Origin: Thiosocius teredinicola
GTDB lineage: Bacteria; Pseudomonadota; Gammaproteobacteria; Chromatiales; Chromatiaceae
Direction: 5' to 3'
Assembly: GCF_002009425.1 (NCBI RefSeq)
Contig: NZ_CP019936.1
Location: forward strand, 3,769,297-3,833,296
Length of the DNA: 64,000 bases
Shown piece after piece: positions 11,531 through 20,914 of the stretch. The notes beneath the pieces are model-generated. The model searched no databases and was not told the DNA's origin. It saw only the letters and a program-made list of their open reading frames with translations. The translations under genes were made by a program, and so were the position numbers. The stretch's first letter is position 1, and the number at the start of each line of letters is the position of its first letter.

Positions 11531-13063
11531 ATGCAGGGTATGTCTGAACGCTTCGGCAATTTCTTGATCGCCAGCCTGGAACTGTTTGCCGCCGCGTTCC
11601 TGATGATCCTCGGCGCGATCATTCTCTGGATAGTCGTTGCCTACATCCTGGATGTAACCCAGACGCGTCATGCGATACGACGCAACTATCCGGTCATCGG
11701 GCGGTTTCGCTACTTTTTCGAGCACCTGGGAGAATTCTTCCGCCAGTACTTCTTCGCCATGGATCGCGAAGAGCTGCCCTTCAACCGCGCGCAGCGAAGC
11801 TGGGTGTATCGCGCCGCCAAGGATATCAACAACACGGTCGCTTTCGGTTCGACCCGCGATCTGCGCAAGGCCGGCACCGTGGTGTTCGTGAACTGCCCGT
11901 TTCCCACCCTGGGTGAAGATGCCGTGCCGCCCCGACCGGTAACCATCGGCCCCGGTTGTCGCTCGCCCTATACAACGGCTTCGCTGTTCAACATCTCCGG
12001 CATGAGCTACGGCGCCATATCCAAGCCTGCGGTGCTCGCGTTGTCGAGCGGCGCCAACAAGGCCGGTTGCTGGACGAATACCGGCGAAGGCGGCCTGTCG
12101 TCTTATCACCTCGACGGCGGCTGCGACATCGTCTTTCAGATCGGCACGGCGAAGAACGGGGTACGTGACCTCGACGGCAATCTCAACGACGACAAGATCC
12201 GCGAGATCTCGGCGCACCCACAGGTGAAGATGTTCGAGATCAAGCTCAGCCAAGGCGCAAAACCCGGTAAGGGCGGCATGTTGCCGGGGGCCAAGGTGAC
12301 CGAAGAGATCGCCAAGATTCGTGGTATCCGCGTCGGCGAGAATGCGTTCAGCCCGAATCGCCACCCCGATGTACGCAACAATACCGACCTGTTGGATATG
12401 ATCGAGCGTGTGCGCAACGCGGGCGGCAAACCCACCGGGTTCAAAACCGTGGTCGGCTCACCCGCCGTACTCGACGAACTGTTCAGCGAGATCGTCGAAC
12501 GCGGCGCGGATTCTGCGCCGGACTTCATCACCATAGACGGTGCCGAAGGCGGCACCGGCGCGGCGCCGATGCCGCTGATCGATGCGGTCGGCCTGCCGTT
12601 GCGCGAGAGCCTGCCGATCCTTGTCGACAAGCTCACCGAGTACGGGCTGCGCGAGCGCGTGAAAGTCATCGCATCGGGCAAGCTGATCAACCCAGAAGAC
12701 ATTGCCTGGGCCCTGTGTATGGGCGCCGATTTCGTGACCAGCGCGCGTGGCTTCATGTTTGCGCTGGGCTGTATCCAGGCACTGCAATGCAACAAGAACA
12801 CCTGCCCGACCGGCATCACGACACACGATGAGCGTCTGCAACGCGGTCTCTACCCACCCGACAAGGCAGAACGGGTCGCCGCCTATGTGCGCAACATGAT
12901 CAACGAAGTCGGCGTTATCGCCCATGCCTGCGGCGTTCGCTCCCCGAGTGAGCTCAATCGCGCACACGCACGGGTGATCCAGGAGAGCGGCTTGTCGATC
13001 GGACTCGATCAGCTTCATCCGGTGCCGCCGTTGCGGCCTGGTATCGACAAAAAGACGGGCTAG
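11531..13063 (+). CDS. Membrane-anchored FMN-binding glutamate-synthase-like protein
   Basis: 510 residues. One strong membrane segment (about residues 12-40) is followed by a soluble domain homologous to the FMN/synthase domain of the glutamate synthase large subunit. Diagnostic stretches are SLFNISGMSYGAIS, GEGGLSSYHLDGGCDIVFQIGTAK, the FMN-loop DGAEGGTGAAP, and CIQALQCNKNTCPTGI, which holds the three cysteines that bind a 3Fe-4S cluster. The glutamine amidotransferase domain is absent, so a free-ammonia or alternative oxidoreductase role is likely rather than classic GOGAT. It is followed after 11 bp by a CPA1 antiporter gene, suggesting cotranscription. Confidence 0.88.
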   Translation: MQGMSERFGNFLIASLELFAAAFLMILGAIILWIVVAYILDVTQTRHAIRRNYPVIGRFRYFFEHLGEFFRQYFFAMDREELPFNRAQRSWVYRAAKDINNTVAFGSTRDLRKAGTVVFVNCPFPTLGEDAVPPRPVTIGPGCRSPYTTASLFNISGMSYGAISKPAVLALSSGANKAGCWTNTGEGGLSSYHLDGGCDIVFQIGTAKNGVRDLDGNLNDDKIREISAHPQVKMFEIKLSQGAKPGKGGMLPGAKVTEEIAKIRGIRVGENAFSPNRHPDVRNNTDLLDMIERVRNAGGKPTGFKTVVGSPAVLDELFSEIVERGADSAPDFITIDGAEGGTGAAPMPLIDAVGLPLRESLPILVDKLTEYGLRERVKVIASGKLINPEDIAWALCMGADFVTSARGFMFALGCIQALQCNKNTCPTGITTHDERLQRGLYPPDKAERVAAYVRNMINEVGVIAHACGVRSPSELNRAHARVIQESGLSIGLDQLHPVPPLRPGIDKKTG

Positions 13064-13074
13064 GCCCGGAGCGC

Positions 13075-14313
13075 ATGGGCATCAGTCACACCATCATGAT
13101 GCTGGCCGGGCTGTTGCTCGTGGCGCTGATGCTGCGCCCCTTCGCCGAGCGCCGCAACCTGCCGTTTGCCGCCTTGCTGGTGGCCACGGGCTTTGTCGGC
13201 TCGGAGTTGTTGCTGTGGTTCGACATCGATACCGGCGTACGTCACCAGTCGTTCCACGACCTGATCTTCTACGTGTTTCTCCCGCTGCTGGTGTTCGAAG
13301 CGGCATTCAAGATCGATGCGCTGATGCTGCGCAAGAACCTGTTCGTCATCCTGCTGCTGTCGATCCCGATATTGCTGCTCTCTATATTGGTCACCGCGTC
13401 GCTGGTGTATATCGGCATCGGTCACCCGGAAGGATTCCCATGGATTGCCGCGATGCTGACCGGCGCCGTGCTGGCGGCGACAGACGCCTCGCCCATTACC
13501 GCACGCTTCGCCAAGCTGGGCGTACCCAAGCGCTTGCGAATCCTGATGGAAGGAGAAGACCTGTTCAACGACGCGACCGCCATCGTGATGTTCAATATCG
13601 TGCTGTACATCGCCATGTACCCGCAAGAACACATCACGGTTGCAGATGCCGTCGCATCGTTCGCCGTCGTGTTTTTCGGCGGTATCTTTATCGGCCTGCT
13701 GGTAGGCCTGGCTTTTCTGCTGGTTTCGCGGCTGTTCGAGGACTCGATTCAACAGGCCTTGGTCAGCCTGATCTCGGCCTATGCCGCATTCCTGGTAGCC
13801 AATGAGATCCTGCAGGTCTCCGGCGTCATGGCGGTATTGATTACCGGCCTGATCATGGGGCGCGTGATCCACAACGACTTTCAGGACGAACGCGGCAGCT
13901 TCGTCGACAACTTCTGGGCATTCAACGTCTACGTCGCCGAGGCACTGGTCTTTCTACTGATGGGCGTAACGGTCACCTTCGCCATGTTTGAGCAACGCTG
14001 GCTCGCCATGCTGATCGGAATCGTCGCCGTACTGATTTCGCGCGCGACCGGTGTGTTCGGCACCGCGCCGCTGATCAACCGTTTGCCGTGGATAGACGAT
14101 GTACCGCGCGGTTACCAGCAAGTGTTGGTCGTGGGCAGTCTGCGCGGCGCCGTGGTGCTAGCGCTGTGTCTGTCTTTGCCGGTCAGCCTGCCCTACTGGT
14201 GGACCGTACAATCAATCGCGTTCGGCGTGGTGATCTTCAGCCTGTTTGTGCAGGCACCGCTGGTACCTCCACTGCTCAAGCGCAGCGAGCTGCTGCACAA
14301 TGACCCCGGTTGA
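13075..14313 (+). CDS. Cation:proton antiporter, CPA1 (NhaP-like) family
   Basis: 412 residues, about twelve membrane segments. The region TDASPITARFAKLGVPKRL and the catalytic asparagine-aspartate pair in EGEDLFNDATAIVMFN are characteristic of CPA1 exchangers; SLRGAVVLALCLSLP supplies the conserved arginine segment. It should exchange Na+ or K+ for H+ across the inner membrane. It begins 11 bp after the glutamate-synthase-like gene and ends just before a convergent small gene. There is no long cytoplasmic C-terminal regulatory domain. Confidence 0.92.
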   Translation: MGISHTIMMLAGLLLVALMLRPFAERRNLPFAALLVATGFVGSELLLWFDIDTGVRHQSFHDLIFYVFLPLLVFEAAFKIDALMLRKNLFVILLLSIPILLLSILVTASLVYIGIGHPEGFPWIAAMLTGAVLAATDASPITARFAKLGVPKRLRILMEGEDLFNDATAIVMFNIVLYIAMYPQEHITVADAVASFAVVFFGGIFIGLLVGLAFLLVSRLFEDSIQQALVSLISAYAAFLVANEILQVSGVMAVLITGLIMGRVIHNDFQDERGSFVDNFWAFNVYVAEALVFLLMGVTVTFAMFEQRWLAMLIGIVAVLISRATGVFGTAPLINRLPWIDDVPRGYQQVLVVGSLRGAVVLALCLSLPVSLPYWWTVQSIAFGVVIFSLFVQAPLVPPLLKRSELLHNDPG

Positions 14314-14319
14314 GCGACG

Positions 14320-14580
14320 TCAGGACTGCTGTGCCTCGGTCTGTTTCTTCAGCCCGCGGTACACCTCGGCACCCTTGCAGCGCTGGGCGTAAAGTACATC
14401 GATCTTGCGCTTGAGCTTCTCGCGGGCGTGCTTGCCGCGCGTGCGCTTGAGCTTGTCCTCGAGTTCTTCCTGCTTGTCCTTGAGAGACTTGATCGTCTTA
14501 CGCAGCTTTTTAAGGCGCATCTCCTCAGGAGGGCGCTTCAACAGCCTTTGAATCTTTGCAACAAGCTTCATGGTTTTCAT
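14320..14580 (-). CDS. Small basic coiled-coil protein of unknown function
   Basis: 86 residues, very rich in lysine, arginine and glutamate with heptad-like spacing from residue 15 to 65 (KKLRKTIKSLKDKQEELEDKL), predicting a long charged coiled coil and a single cysteine. It has no signal peptide. The ATG at 14578-14580 overlaps the stop codon of the upstream Na/Pi cotransporter gene (ATGA-type overlap), so the two are almost certainly translationally coupled. The protein could act with the cotransporter or bind polyphosphate through its basic face; both ideas are inference. Confidence 0.75.
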   Translation of the reverse strand: MKTMKLVAKIQRLLKRPPEEMRLKKLRKTIKSLKDKQEELEDKLKRTRGKHAREKLKRKIDVLYAQRCKGAEVYRGLKKQTEAQQS

Positions 14581-16415
14581 TGCGATCGCTCCTGACGCTC
14601 GACGGTTGGGGCCTCGCGCCGGTGCTGATCGACCATCTGTTCGACTTCTTCCGGGGTCAGCGAGAGGTCGGGGGTCACTTCGTCCATGGACGGAGACGAC
14701 GCCAATAAACCTTTCGCCATGCTCAGCAGACGCGCCATGATTTCGTTCACGTAGAGACTGTCATTCATCAGGGAAGTGGCCATCTGGGCGGTGATGGCGC
14801 CGTCCCGGATCAATCCGTCGACGATCTGGTGACTGAAGCGATAGTTGTCCGCAATGTCTACCTTAATCGCATCAAGTGACAGTAATGCGACAGCCTCATC
14901 ATCGGCCGCACGCAGCACCGCCAGTTCGCGCAGCAATTCACCGATCCGCGCACGGAAGCGGTTGTATTCCCGCCGAATGTAGCGGTTCGGCGCGCCGGTG
15001 TAACGTTCGACGTTCTTGCGCAGGTGCTTGGTCGCCTTGATCGCGGCCACGATGTCGAGATTGGCCTGCCACAGCCCCTGCATCTTGCGGGACTTTTCAT
15101 CGTCCATGTTCGCCGATGCACGGGTGTAGAACAGTACGTTGGCACCGTAGATGTCTTTGATCATCAGCTCGTATTGCTTGTCGATGTCGATCTCGATGTG
15201 CTCTCCGGGCTCGTCGAGCAACGCCATGAGATCTTTGTCTGAACTGATATCGGCGCGGCGCAGGTTAACGCCATGGGCGATGATCGAGAACGCGTTGTTG
15301 AACAGGTGTTGGGTCTCGCGGCGCAGCGCCGGCAAAGCCACGTCCGGAAACGCCAACGCGGCCTCGCTGAGGTACCTGGGCATGTCGCGCTCGACCCGTG
15401 GACCACGCAAGAACCGGGTCAACATCCGTTCCAGCGCGCGGATCAACGGCGTGAAGACCAAGACGCCAATGCCGTTGAACAGGGTATGAAACACGGCCAG
15501 CTTGAGCGTGTAATCGTCACTCGGTATCCCGACCGCACCGCTAATCGCGTCCACCGCGAGCACGAGGTAGCTGATCGAGGCCAACGCGATGACACCGGTA
15601 CCGATATTGAAGATGAGATGCGCGCCCGCGAGCCGCTTGCCGTCGATCGGTGAACTCAGCGCCCCCAGCACGGCCGTAATCGTCGTGCCGACATTGGCGC
15701 CGATCGCCAGCGCCAGGGCATTTTCATAGGTGATTTGCCCGGCCCCCAGCGCAGTGATGATCAGCACCAGGGTGGCATGGCTCGACTGCATGACGACAGT
15801 CGCCAGCATGCCGAACAGCGTGAACAACAACAGCCCTTTGATGCCCGGTATGGCGTACCGGGTCAGATCGAGCTGGTCGGCAAAACCCTCGAAACCGACC
15901 TTCATGTAATGGATGCCAAGGAACAGGAAACCCAGCCCGGCCAGAATCCAGCCGATGCCTTTGAGTGCACGCGGCTTTTGCAGGATGAACACCACGCCAA
16001 ACACCAGCATCGGCATGGCATAGGTCGACAGGTTCACCTTGAGGCCGAAGCCGGCGACGATCCAGGCGCCGGTGGTCGTGCCGAGATTGGCACCGAAGAT
16101 GATGCCGATGCCCTCGGCCAGGCCCAGCAGACCGGCACTGATGAAGCTGATGGTGATCACCGACACTAGCGACGACGACTGCATAATGGTCGTGGTCACG
16201 ATGCCGAACAGCAGGCTCTTCCACGTCTTGTCGGTGCTGACGCGCAATACGCGCTCGAGCGCACCGCCGGAGAAGGCGCGGAAGCCTTCCTCCATACACA
16301 ACATGCCGAACAGGAAGATGGCGACGCCGGCAGCGATATCGCCGAATACATCGCTGCGCCAGAAGCCATACGCCAGGCCGGCCAGGATAACGGGCAGGAC
16401 GAAACGCCCGATCAT
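14577..16415 (-). CDS. Na/Pi cotransporter family protein with PhoU-like domain
   Basis: 612 residues. Residues 1-320 hold two inverted repeats of the Na/Pi cotransporter family, each with a QSS signature (IMQSSSLVSVI; VMQSSHATLVL) and a GAN-G-TT motif (GANLGTTTG; GANVGTTIT). The C-terminal 250 residues are helical and PhoU-like. Such proteins move phosphate with Na+ or regulate phosphate flux. The next gene downstream overlaps by four bases. A PPK2 gene lies 400 bp upstream on the same strand, hinting at coordinated phosphate uptake and polyphosphate handling. Confidence 0.93.
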   Translation of the reverse strand: MIGRFVLPVILAGLAYGFWRSDVFGDIAAGVAIFLFGMLCMEEGFRAFSGGALERVLRVSTDKTWKSLLFGIVTTTIMQSSSLVSVITISFISAGLLGLAEGIGIIFGANLGTTTGAWIVAGFGLKVNLSTYAMPMLVFGVVFILQKPRALKGIGWILAGLGFLFLGIHYMKVGFEGFADQLDLTRYAIPGIKGLLLFTLFGMLATVVMQSSHATLVLIITALGAGQITYENALALAIGANVGTTITAVLGALSSPIDGKRLAGAHLIFNIGTGVIALASISYLVLAVDAISGAVGIPSDDYTLKLAVFHTLFNGIGVLVFTPLIRALERMLTRFLRGPRVERDMPRYLSEAALAFPDVALPALRRETQHLFNNAFSIIAHGVNLRRADISSDKDLMALLDEPGEHIEIDIDKQYELMIKDIYGANVLFYTRASANMDDEKSRKMQGLWQANLDIVAAIKATKHLRKNVERYTGAPNRYIRREYNRFRARIGELLRELAVLRAADDEAVALLSLDAIKVDIADNYRFSHQIVDGLIRDGAITAQMATSLMNDSLYVNEIMARLLSMAKGLLASSPSMDEVTPDLSLTPEEVEQMVDQHRREAPTVERQERSQ

Positions 16416-16578
16416 CGCACCTCGCAGTGCCAGATAACCGGCTGAATGTAGAAACTTCTGATTTCGAAGGAAACGACGGCCATGGGTCTATTATTGACCA
16501 GCCTGTCGATGTTTGAAGTGCGGTGCACTCAACGCGGTTGGGTGAAGCGTGCGCCTCACCCAACCGGCCGAGCCGAGA

Positions 16579-16809
16579 TCACGCCTTGTCGTAGTGTTCT
16601 GCGTGTTGACGCAAGCGCTTTGACAGCGCTGCCACCTCGTCGGCCGCCCGCTCCATCTCCTCCAGCACTGCGGTACTGATCGCGGCCTCGACCAGCATCG
16701 CCAGTTCATTGCGGTGCTCTTCCGTGATCGCCGCCTTGGCATTCTCATCGAGCAGGTCCATAAAGGCATTACTGACCTGCACGGCATGCCGTTCGTAGTG
16801 TTCGCTCAT
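16579..16809 (-). CDS. Small acidic helical protein, unknown function
   Basis: 76 residues, no signal peptide or cysteine, rich in Glu and Ala and predicted to be all-helical (NELAMLVEAAISTAVLEEMERAADEVAALSKRL). It sits 31 bp downstream of the PPK2 gene on the same strand, so it is probably in the same transcript. I do not recognise the family; composition suggests a small soluble oligomeric partner protein. Function, if any, could be regulation of PPK2, but nothing in the sequence proves it. Confidence 0.7.
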   Translation of the reverse strand: MSEHYERHAVQVSNAFMDLLDENAKAAITEEHRNELAMLVEAAISTAVLEEMERAADEVAALSKRLRQHAEHYDKA

Positions 16810-16840
16810 GTTCTTAGCCCTTCCTGCTTATGAACGCTGA

Positions 16841-17758
16841 TTAACTCAACTGGGTATGTTCGCCGTCTTCGTAGATGTCCGAAGCGGTACCGACGATCAG
16901 CGGATCCGGCGGACACGCGATCTTTTCATCCTTGTTGTCGTACGGAATGCTGTTCAACAAGTGACGAATGGCATTGATGCGCGCGCGCTTCTTGTCATCC
17001 GACTTGATCACGGTCCAGGGAGCGTCGGCCGTATCGGTGTGGAAGAACATCGCCTCTTTGGCCTTGGTGTAGTCGTCCCACTTGTCGAGCGATGCCAAGT
17101 CGATCGGGCTCAGCTTCCACTGTTTCAACGGGTCGTGTTCACGGGATTTGAAGCGGCGCAGCTGCTCGCCGCGGCTGACCGAGAACCACAGCTTGAACAG
17201 ACGTATGCCGCTGCGCGCCAACATACGTTCGAGCTCCGGCGTCTGACGCAGGAACTCGAGGTATTCCGAGGACGAACAGAAACCCATGACACGCTCAACG
17301 CCCGCCCGGTTGTACCAGGAGCGGTCGAACAACACGATCTCACCGGCACTCGGCAGATGCTGAATATAGCGTTGGAAATACCATTGACCGGCTTCACGCG
17401 GCGACGGTTTCTCCAATGCCACGATGCGTGCACCACGAGGATTGAGGTGCTCCATGATGCGTTTGATGGTGCCGCCCTTACCCGCCGCATCGCGGCCTTC
17501 GAACAGGATCAGTACGCGCTCGCCCGTATCGCGCACCCAGTTCTGCAGCTTCAACAGCTCGATCTGCAGCTCGTATTTGAAGGCCTCGTAGTCTTTGCGG
17601 CCGAGCTTGGTGCTGTACGGGTAGATGTTCTTGCGAAACAGCTCGCGGCGCGCGGTCTTATCGAGCTTGCTGAGGTCGCCGTCGAAAACCTGCGGGTTCT
17701 CGACCTTCTCCTTATTTTCGTCGTTGGCACTGTCAACGTTGACTACCGAATCTCCCAT
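16841..17758 (-). CDS. ppk2: Polyphosphate kinase 2 (PPK2)
   Basis: 305 residues, single PPK2 domain of the class I short form. Walker A GRDAAGKGG near residue 87, the lid-like motif LEKPSPREAGQWYFQRYIQHLP, and Walker B FDRSWYNRAGVERVMGF are all present and intact. The enzyme transfers phosphate between polyphosphate and nucleoside diphosphates (usually GDP or ADP). A short acidic N-terminus (about 30 residues) precedes the domain. It is the first gene of a likely unit with a 76-residue unknown, close to a Na/Pi cotransporter. Confidence 0.95.
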   Translation of the reverse strand: MGDSVVNVDSANDENKEKVENPQVFDGDLSKLDKTARRELFRKNIYPYSTKLGRKDYEAFKYELQIELLKLQNWVRDTGERVLILFEGRDAAGKGGTIKRIMEHLNPRGARIVALEKPSPREAGQWYFQRYIQHLPSAGEIVLFDRSWYNRAGVERVMGFCSSSEYLEFLRQTPELERMLARSGIRLFKLWFSVSRGEQLRRFKSREHDPLKQWKLSPIDLASLDKWDDYTKAKEAMFFHTDTADAPWTVIKSDDKKRARINAIRHLLNSIPYDNKDEKIACPPDPLIVGTASDIYEDGEHTQLS

Positions 17759-17881
17759 TATCCCTTTCCCCCAGGTTCGTCATCTAAAGAATCATTGTGC
17801 GCCACAACATGCCCGCTGCGGTTGACGGGTATCAAAAAGCGACAAATCCAGTGCCGAACGCAAGCACGCTCTCGCCGGAAC

Positions 17882-20143
17882 TCACCGACCCGGGCGGAAC
17901 AGGCCACCAAGACCCATATCGTCGAGCGCGCCTTCCATGAATCGGCGCACCTGCATCGCGTCTTCCATGCGCAGTGCGGCATGCAGCAGCTGCCGTGCAC
18001 GCGACACACTGATACTGCGCACCACCCACTTCACCTTCATCAGGCTACCGGCACTCATGCTGAGGCTGTCGACGCCCAGGCCCATCAACAGGATGGTTGC
18101 CATCGGGTTGCCGGCCAGCTCGCCGCAGATTCCCACCGGCCGGTTGAACACCCGCGCGCCGCGCACCACCTGTTCGAGCGCGCGCAACACTGCCGGATGC
18201 AGATCGTCATACAGCTCGGCCACCCGCGAGTTGTTGCGGTCGACGGCGAGCAGGTACTGCGTCAGATCGTTGGTGCCGACCGACACGAAGTCGACCCGAC
18301 GCGCCAGTTCCTCGATCATGTACACCGCCGACGGCACCTCGATCATGACGCCGATCTTCGGCATCGAGACCTTGTAGCCTTCTTCGAGCAACTCGTCGTG
18401 GGCACGCGTGATCAACATCTTCAGTTCATCGACCTCGGCCACGCCGCTGATCATCGGCAGCATGATCTGCAGATTGTCGAGGTCGACCGCGGCACGCAGC
18501 ATCGCGCGCACCTGGGTCAGAAAGATCTCTGGATGCGCCAGCGAGATGCGCACGCCGCGCCAGCCGAGGAACGGGTTCTGTTCTTCGACCGGGAAATACG
18601 GCAGCGGCTTGTCGCCGCCGATATCGAGCGTGCGCAGAATCACTGGCCGGGGGGCGAAGGTTTCCAGCACCCGGCGATAATTCATGACCTGCACCGATTC
18701 GGCCGGGAAACGGTCACGGACCATGAACGGCAGCTCGGTGCGGTACAGGCCGATACCGGCAAAATCATCGTTGCCGATGTTGTTGGTCTCGTTGACCAGG
18801 CCGGTGTTCAAGTGCAGGGGAAACGCAACGCCGTCGGTCGATTCGGCCGGCAGACCGCGCAACGCCTCGGCCTCGGCGGTCAGTGCCCGCTCCTCTTCGG
18901 CAAGGCGCTCGTACTCCTGGCGCACCGATTGCGGCGGCGAGATATAGACCCGCCCGCGGTAACCATCGACGATCAGCTCGCGGCGCTCGACGCGCGCGAC
19001 CGGCAGGTTGCTGACGCCCATGACGGCCGGCAGCCCCATCGCACGCGCCAGAATCGCGACGTGCGAGGAACTCGAACCGGCGGCACAGACCACGCCGACC
19101 AAACGATCGTGCGGCACCTCCGCCAGCTGGATCGCACTGACCTCTTCGCCGACGAGCACGGTCTGCGCCGGGTACTCGACCTTGCGCGGGCTGTCGCTCT
19201 GCAGATGCATCAGGATGCGCCGACCGAGGTCACGCACGTCCGATGCGCGCTCACGCAGGTAGATGTCCTCCATGTTTTCGAATACCTGGGCATGCGCATC
19301 GATGCTCTGACGCAGCGCCGCCGGGGCCCAGTCTCCCTTTTCGATCAGCTCGATGGTCTGGGTGACCAGGGTGTCGCTGCCGAGCATCAGCAGCAAGGCA
19401 TCGAACAGCGCGATGTCCTCTTCCGGTATCTCACCGCTCAGGCGTGCCTTGAGCGTACGCAGGTCGTCTTCAACCGCGTCGACAGCGTCACGAAACGCCT
19501 TGCATTCGGCATCGATATCTTCGGCCTGACGATCCGGCACGGCGTCCAAATCGGCGGCGCGGTAGGCGACAACGCCTTCGCCGATCGACACGCCCGTGCT
19601 GCCGGCGCGACCTTCAAGATAGCGTCCCATACGCGGCTGAGTGGTCAGCGCATCGAGTTCACCGCTGGTCTGGGCAAAGGTGATGGCGCCGGCGAGCTGT
19701 GCCGCCAGGGTGAAGACGAAGGTCACCTCGTCTTCGGTGAATTCGCGCTGCGCCTGCTGGCGCACGACCAGCACGCCGAGCACCTTGCGATTCTGGATGA
19801 TCGGCACACCGAGGAATCCGTTGTACTGGGTCTCACCGGTCTCGGTGATGCGCATATACCGCCGGTGCGACGGCGCATCGCTGAGGTTGAGCGGCTCGGC
19901 ACGTTCGGCCACCAGGCCGACCAGGCCACGGCCCAACGGCAGGGCGACTTTGCCGACCGCCTCGGCGTTCAGACCGTCGGTGGCGGCGAGCACATGAGTG
20001 CGCGTGTCCGGGTCGGTCAGGTACACGGAGCAGACGTCGCAGCCGATCGCCTGTTTGACCATCGACACGATCATTGACAACGCCTTTTCCAGATCCGGCG
20101 CGGCGTTTACCTCTTTGACGATGCGGTGCAACAGCTCGAGCAT
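17882..20143 (-). CDS. ptsP: PTS enzyme I of the nitrogen branch (EI-Ntr)
   Basis: 753 residues. An N-terminal GAF domain (about 1-150) precedes a PEP-utilising enzyme I unit. The phosphorylated histidine lies in SSSSHVAILARAMGLPAVMG; the PEP-binding barrel shows GIGLYRTELPFM, FLGWRGVRISLAHPEIF, FVSVGTNDLTQYLLAVDRNN and the catalytic cysteine segment NRPVGICGELAG. EI-Ntr passes phosphate from PEP to NPr and then to EIIA-Ntr, linking carbon/nitrogen state to potassium and stress control. The gene lies next to rppH on the same strand, as in many gammaproteobacteria. The ATG at 20143 agrees with the known N-terminus (LELLHRIVKEVN). Confidence 0.95.
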   Translation of the reverse strand: MLELLHRIVKEVNAAPDLEKALSMIVSMVKQAIGCDVCSVYLTDPDTRTHVLAATDGLNAEAVGKVALPLGRGLVGLVAERAEPLNLSDAPSHRRYMRITETGETQYNGFLGVPIIQNRKVLGVLVVRQQAQREFTEDEVTFVFTLAAQLAGAITFAQTSGELDALTTQPRMGRYLEGRAGSTGVSIGEGVVAYRAADLDAVPDRQAEDIDAECKAFRDAVDAVEDDLRTLKARLSGEIPEEDIALFDALLLMLGSDTLVTQTIELIEKGDWAPAALRQSIDAHAQVFENMEDIYLRERASDVRDLGRRILMHLQSDSPRKVEYPAQTVLVGEEVSAIQLAEVPHDRLVGVVCAAGSSSSHVAILARAMGLPAVMGVSNLPVARVERRELIVDGYRGRVYISPPQSVRQEYERLAEEERALTAEAEALRGLPAESTDGVAFPLHLNTGLVNETNNIGNDDFAGIGLYRTELPFMVRDRFPAESVQVMNYRRVLETFAPRPVILRTLDIGGDKPLPYFPVEEQNPFLGWRGVRISLAHPEIFLTQVRAMLRAAVDLDNLQIMLPMISGVAEVDELKMLITRAHDELLEEGYKVSMPKIGVMIEVPSAVYMIEELARRVDFVSVGTNDLTQYLLAVDRNNSRVAELYDDLHPAVLRALEQVVRGARVFNRPVGICGELAGNPMATILLMGLGVDSLSMSAGSLMKVKWVVRSISVSRARQLLHAALRMEDAMQVRRFMEGALDDMGLGGLFRPGR

Positions 20144-20232
20144 GGATTCAACAGTTCCTCAGACAGGCAATCACCTGCCGCAGCCGGCCATCTCCCAGAC
20201 AATCGGGGCGAAGGCCGAGGTTCTACGGACAA

Positions 20233-20757
20233 TCAGCGACGTTGTTGACGGAGAAAATTGGTCTGTGGACGCGCCGGCACACCGTCGGGAAACAGCAGCG
20301 GCGCCAGTTCTTCGAGCGCGCGCTCGTAAACCCGACGCTTGAAGTAGATCACCTCGCGCACCGGCTGCCAGTACTTCACCCAACGCCAGTTGTCGAACTC
20401 GGGCTTGTCGCACGAATCCAGACAGAAGTCGTTCTCGCAGCAGTGTACACGGAGCAAAAACCAGCGCTGCTTCTGGCCGATGCAGACCGGGTGGGAATGC
20501 CGCCGGATGAAACGCTTCGGCAGACGGTACCGCAGCCAGCGCTGCGTCGAGCCGAGCAGATCGACATGTTCCGGCAAAAGGCCGACTTCCTCGTGGAGTT
20601 CCCGGTACATCGCCTGCTCCGGGGTCTCGTCGGGGTTAATGCCGCCTTGCGGGAATTGCCATGCGTTCTGACCTACGCGACGCCCCCAAAAGAGGCGGTT
20701 CTGGTCATTGCAGAGGATAATCCCCACGTTTGGCCGAAAACCGTCCGCGTCAATCAC
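20233..20757 (-). CDS. rppH: RNA pyrophosphohydrolase RppH
   Basis: 174 residues from GTG 20757, which matches the usual start ([15 protein letters not shown]). The Nudix box is intact: [23 protein letters not shown] (positions 37-59 approx.), with the preceding WQFPQ typical for RppH. The C-terminal half contains [13 protein letters not shown] and [18 protein letters not shown], conserved in the family. It converts the 5' triphosphate end of mRNA to monophosphate and initiates RNase E decay. It is upstream of ptsP on the same strand, 90 bp apart, as commonly observed. Confidence 0.96.
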   Translation of the reverse strand: MIDADGFRPNVGIILCNDQNRLFWGRRVGQNAWQFPQGGINPDETPEQAMYRELHEEVGLLPEHVDLLGSTQRWLRYRLPKRFIRRHSHPVCIGQKQRWFLLRVHCCENDFCLDSCDKPEFDNWRWVKYWQPVREVIYFKRRVYERALEELAPLLFPDGVPARPQTNFLRQQRR

Positions 20758-20843
20758 AACTGAAACCAAAATTTAACGTTCGCTTGCGCTCGATTCTTCC
20801 ACAGCCGGCACCTTTGCGGCAAGCGAGCAAACTGCATAAGCTA

Positions 20844-20870
20844 TTGCTTATAAAAGAAATCCTGTATAGT
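20844..20870 (+). promoter_or_regulatory. Candidate promoter for the HAD hydrolase gene
   Basis: TTGCTT at 20844-20849 and TATAGT at 20865-20870 are separated by 15 bp, slightly short of the optimum. An inverted repeat ATAAGC/GCTTAT (20836-20841 and 20846-20851) overlaps the -35 box and could be an operator. Confidence 0.35.
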
Positions 20871-20914
20871 CCGGGCGATCCTCACAGCACCATGACGCAC
20901 ACGCAGTATTTGCA

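Noticed and set aside
16856-20077. A 1073-codon open frame on the plus strand
   Set aside because: It lies entirely antisense to ppk2 and ptsP, both of which have clear motifs; long antisense frames are a by-product of GC-rich codon bias. The translation shows no domain.
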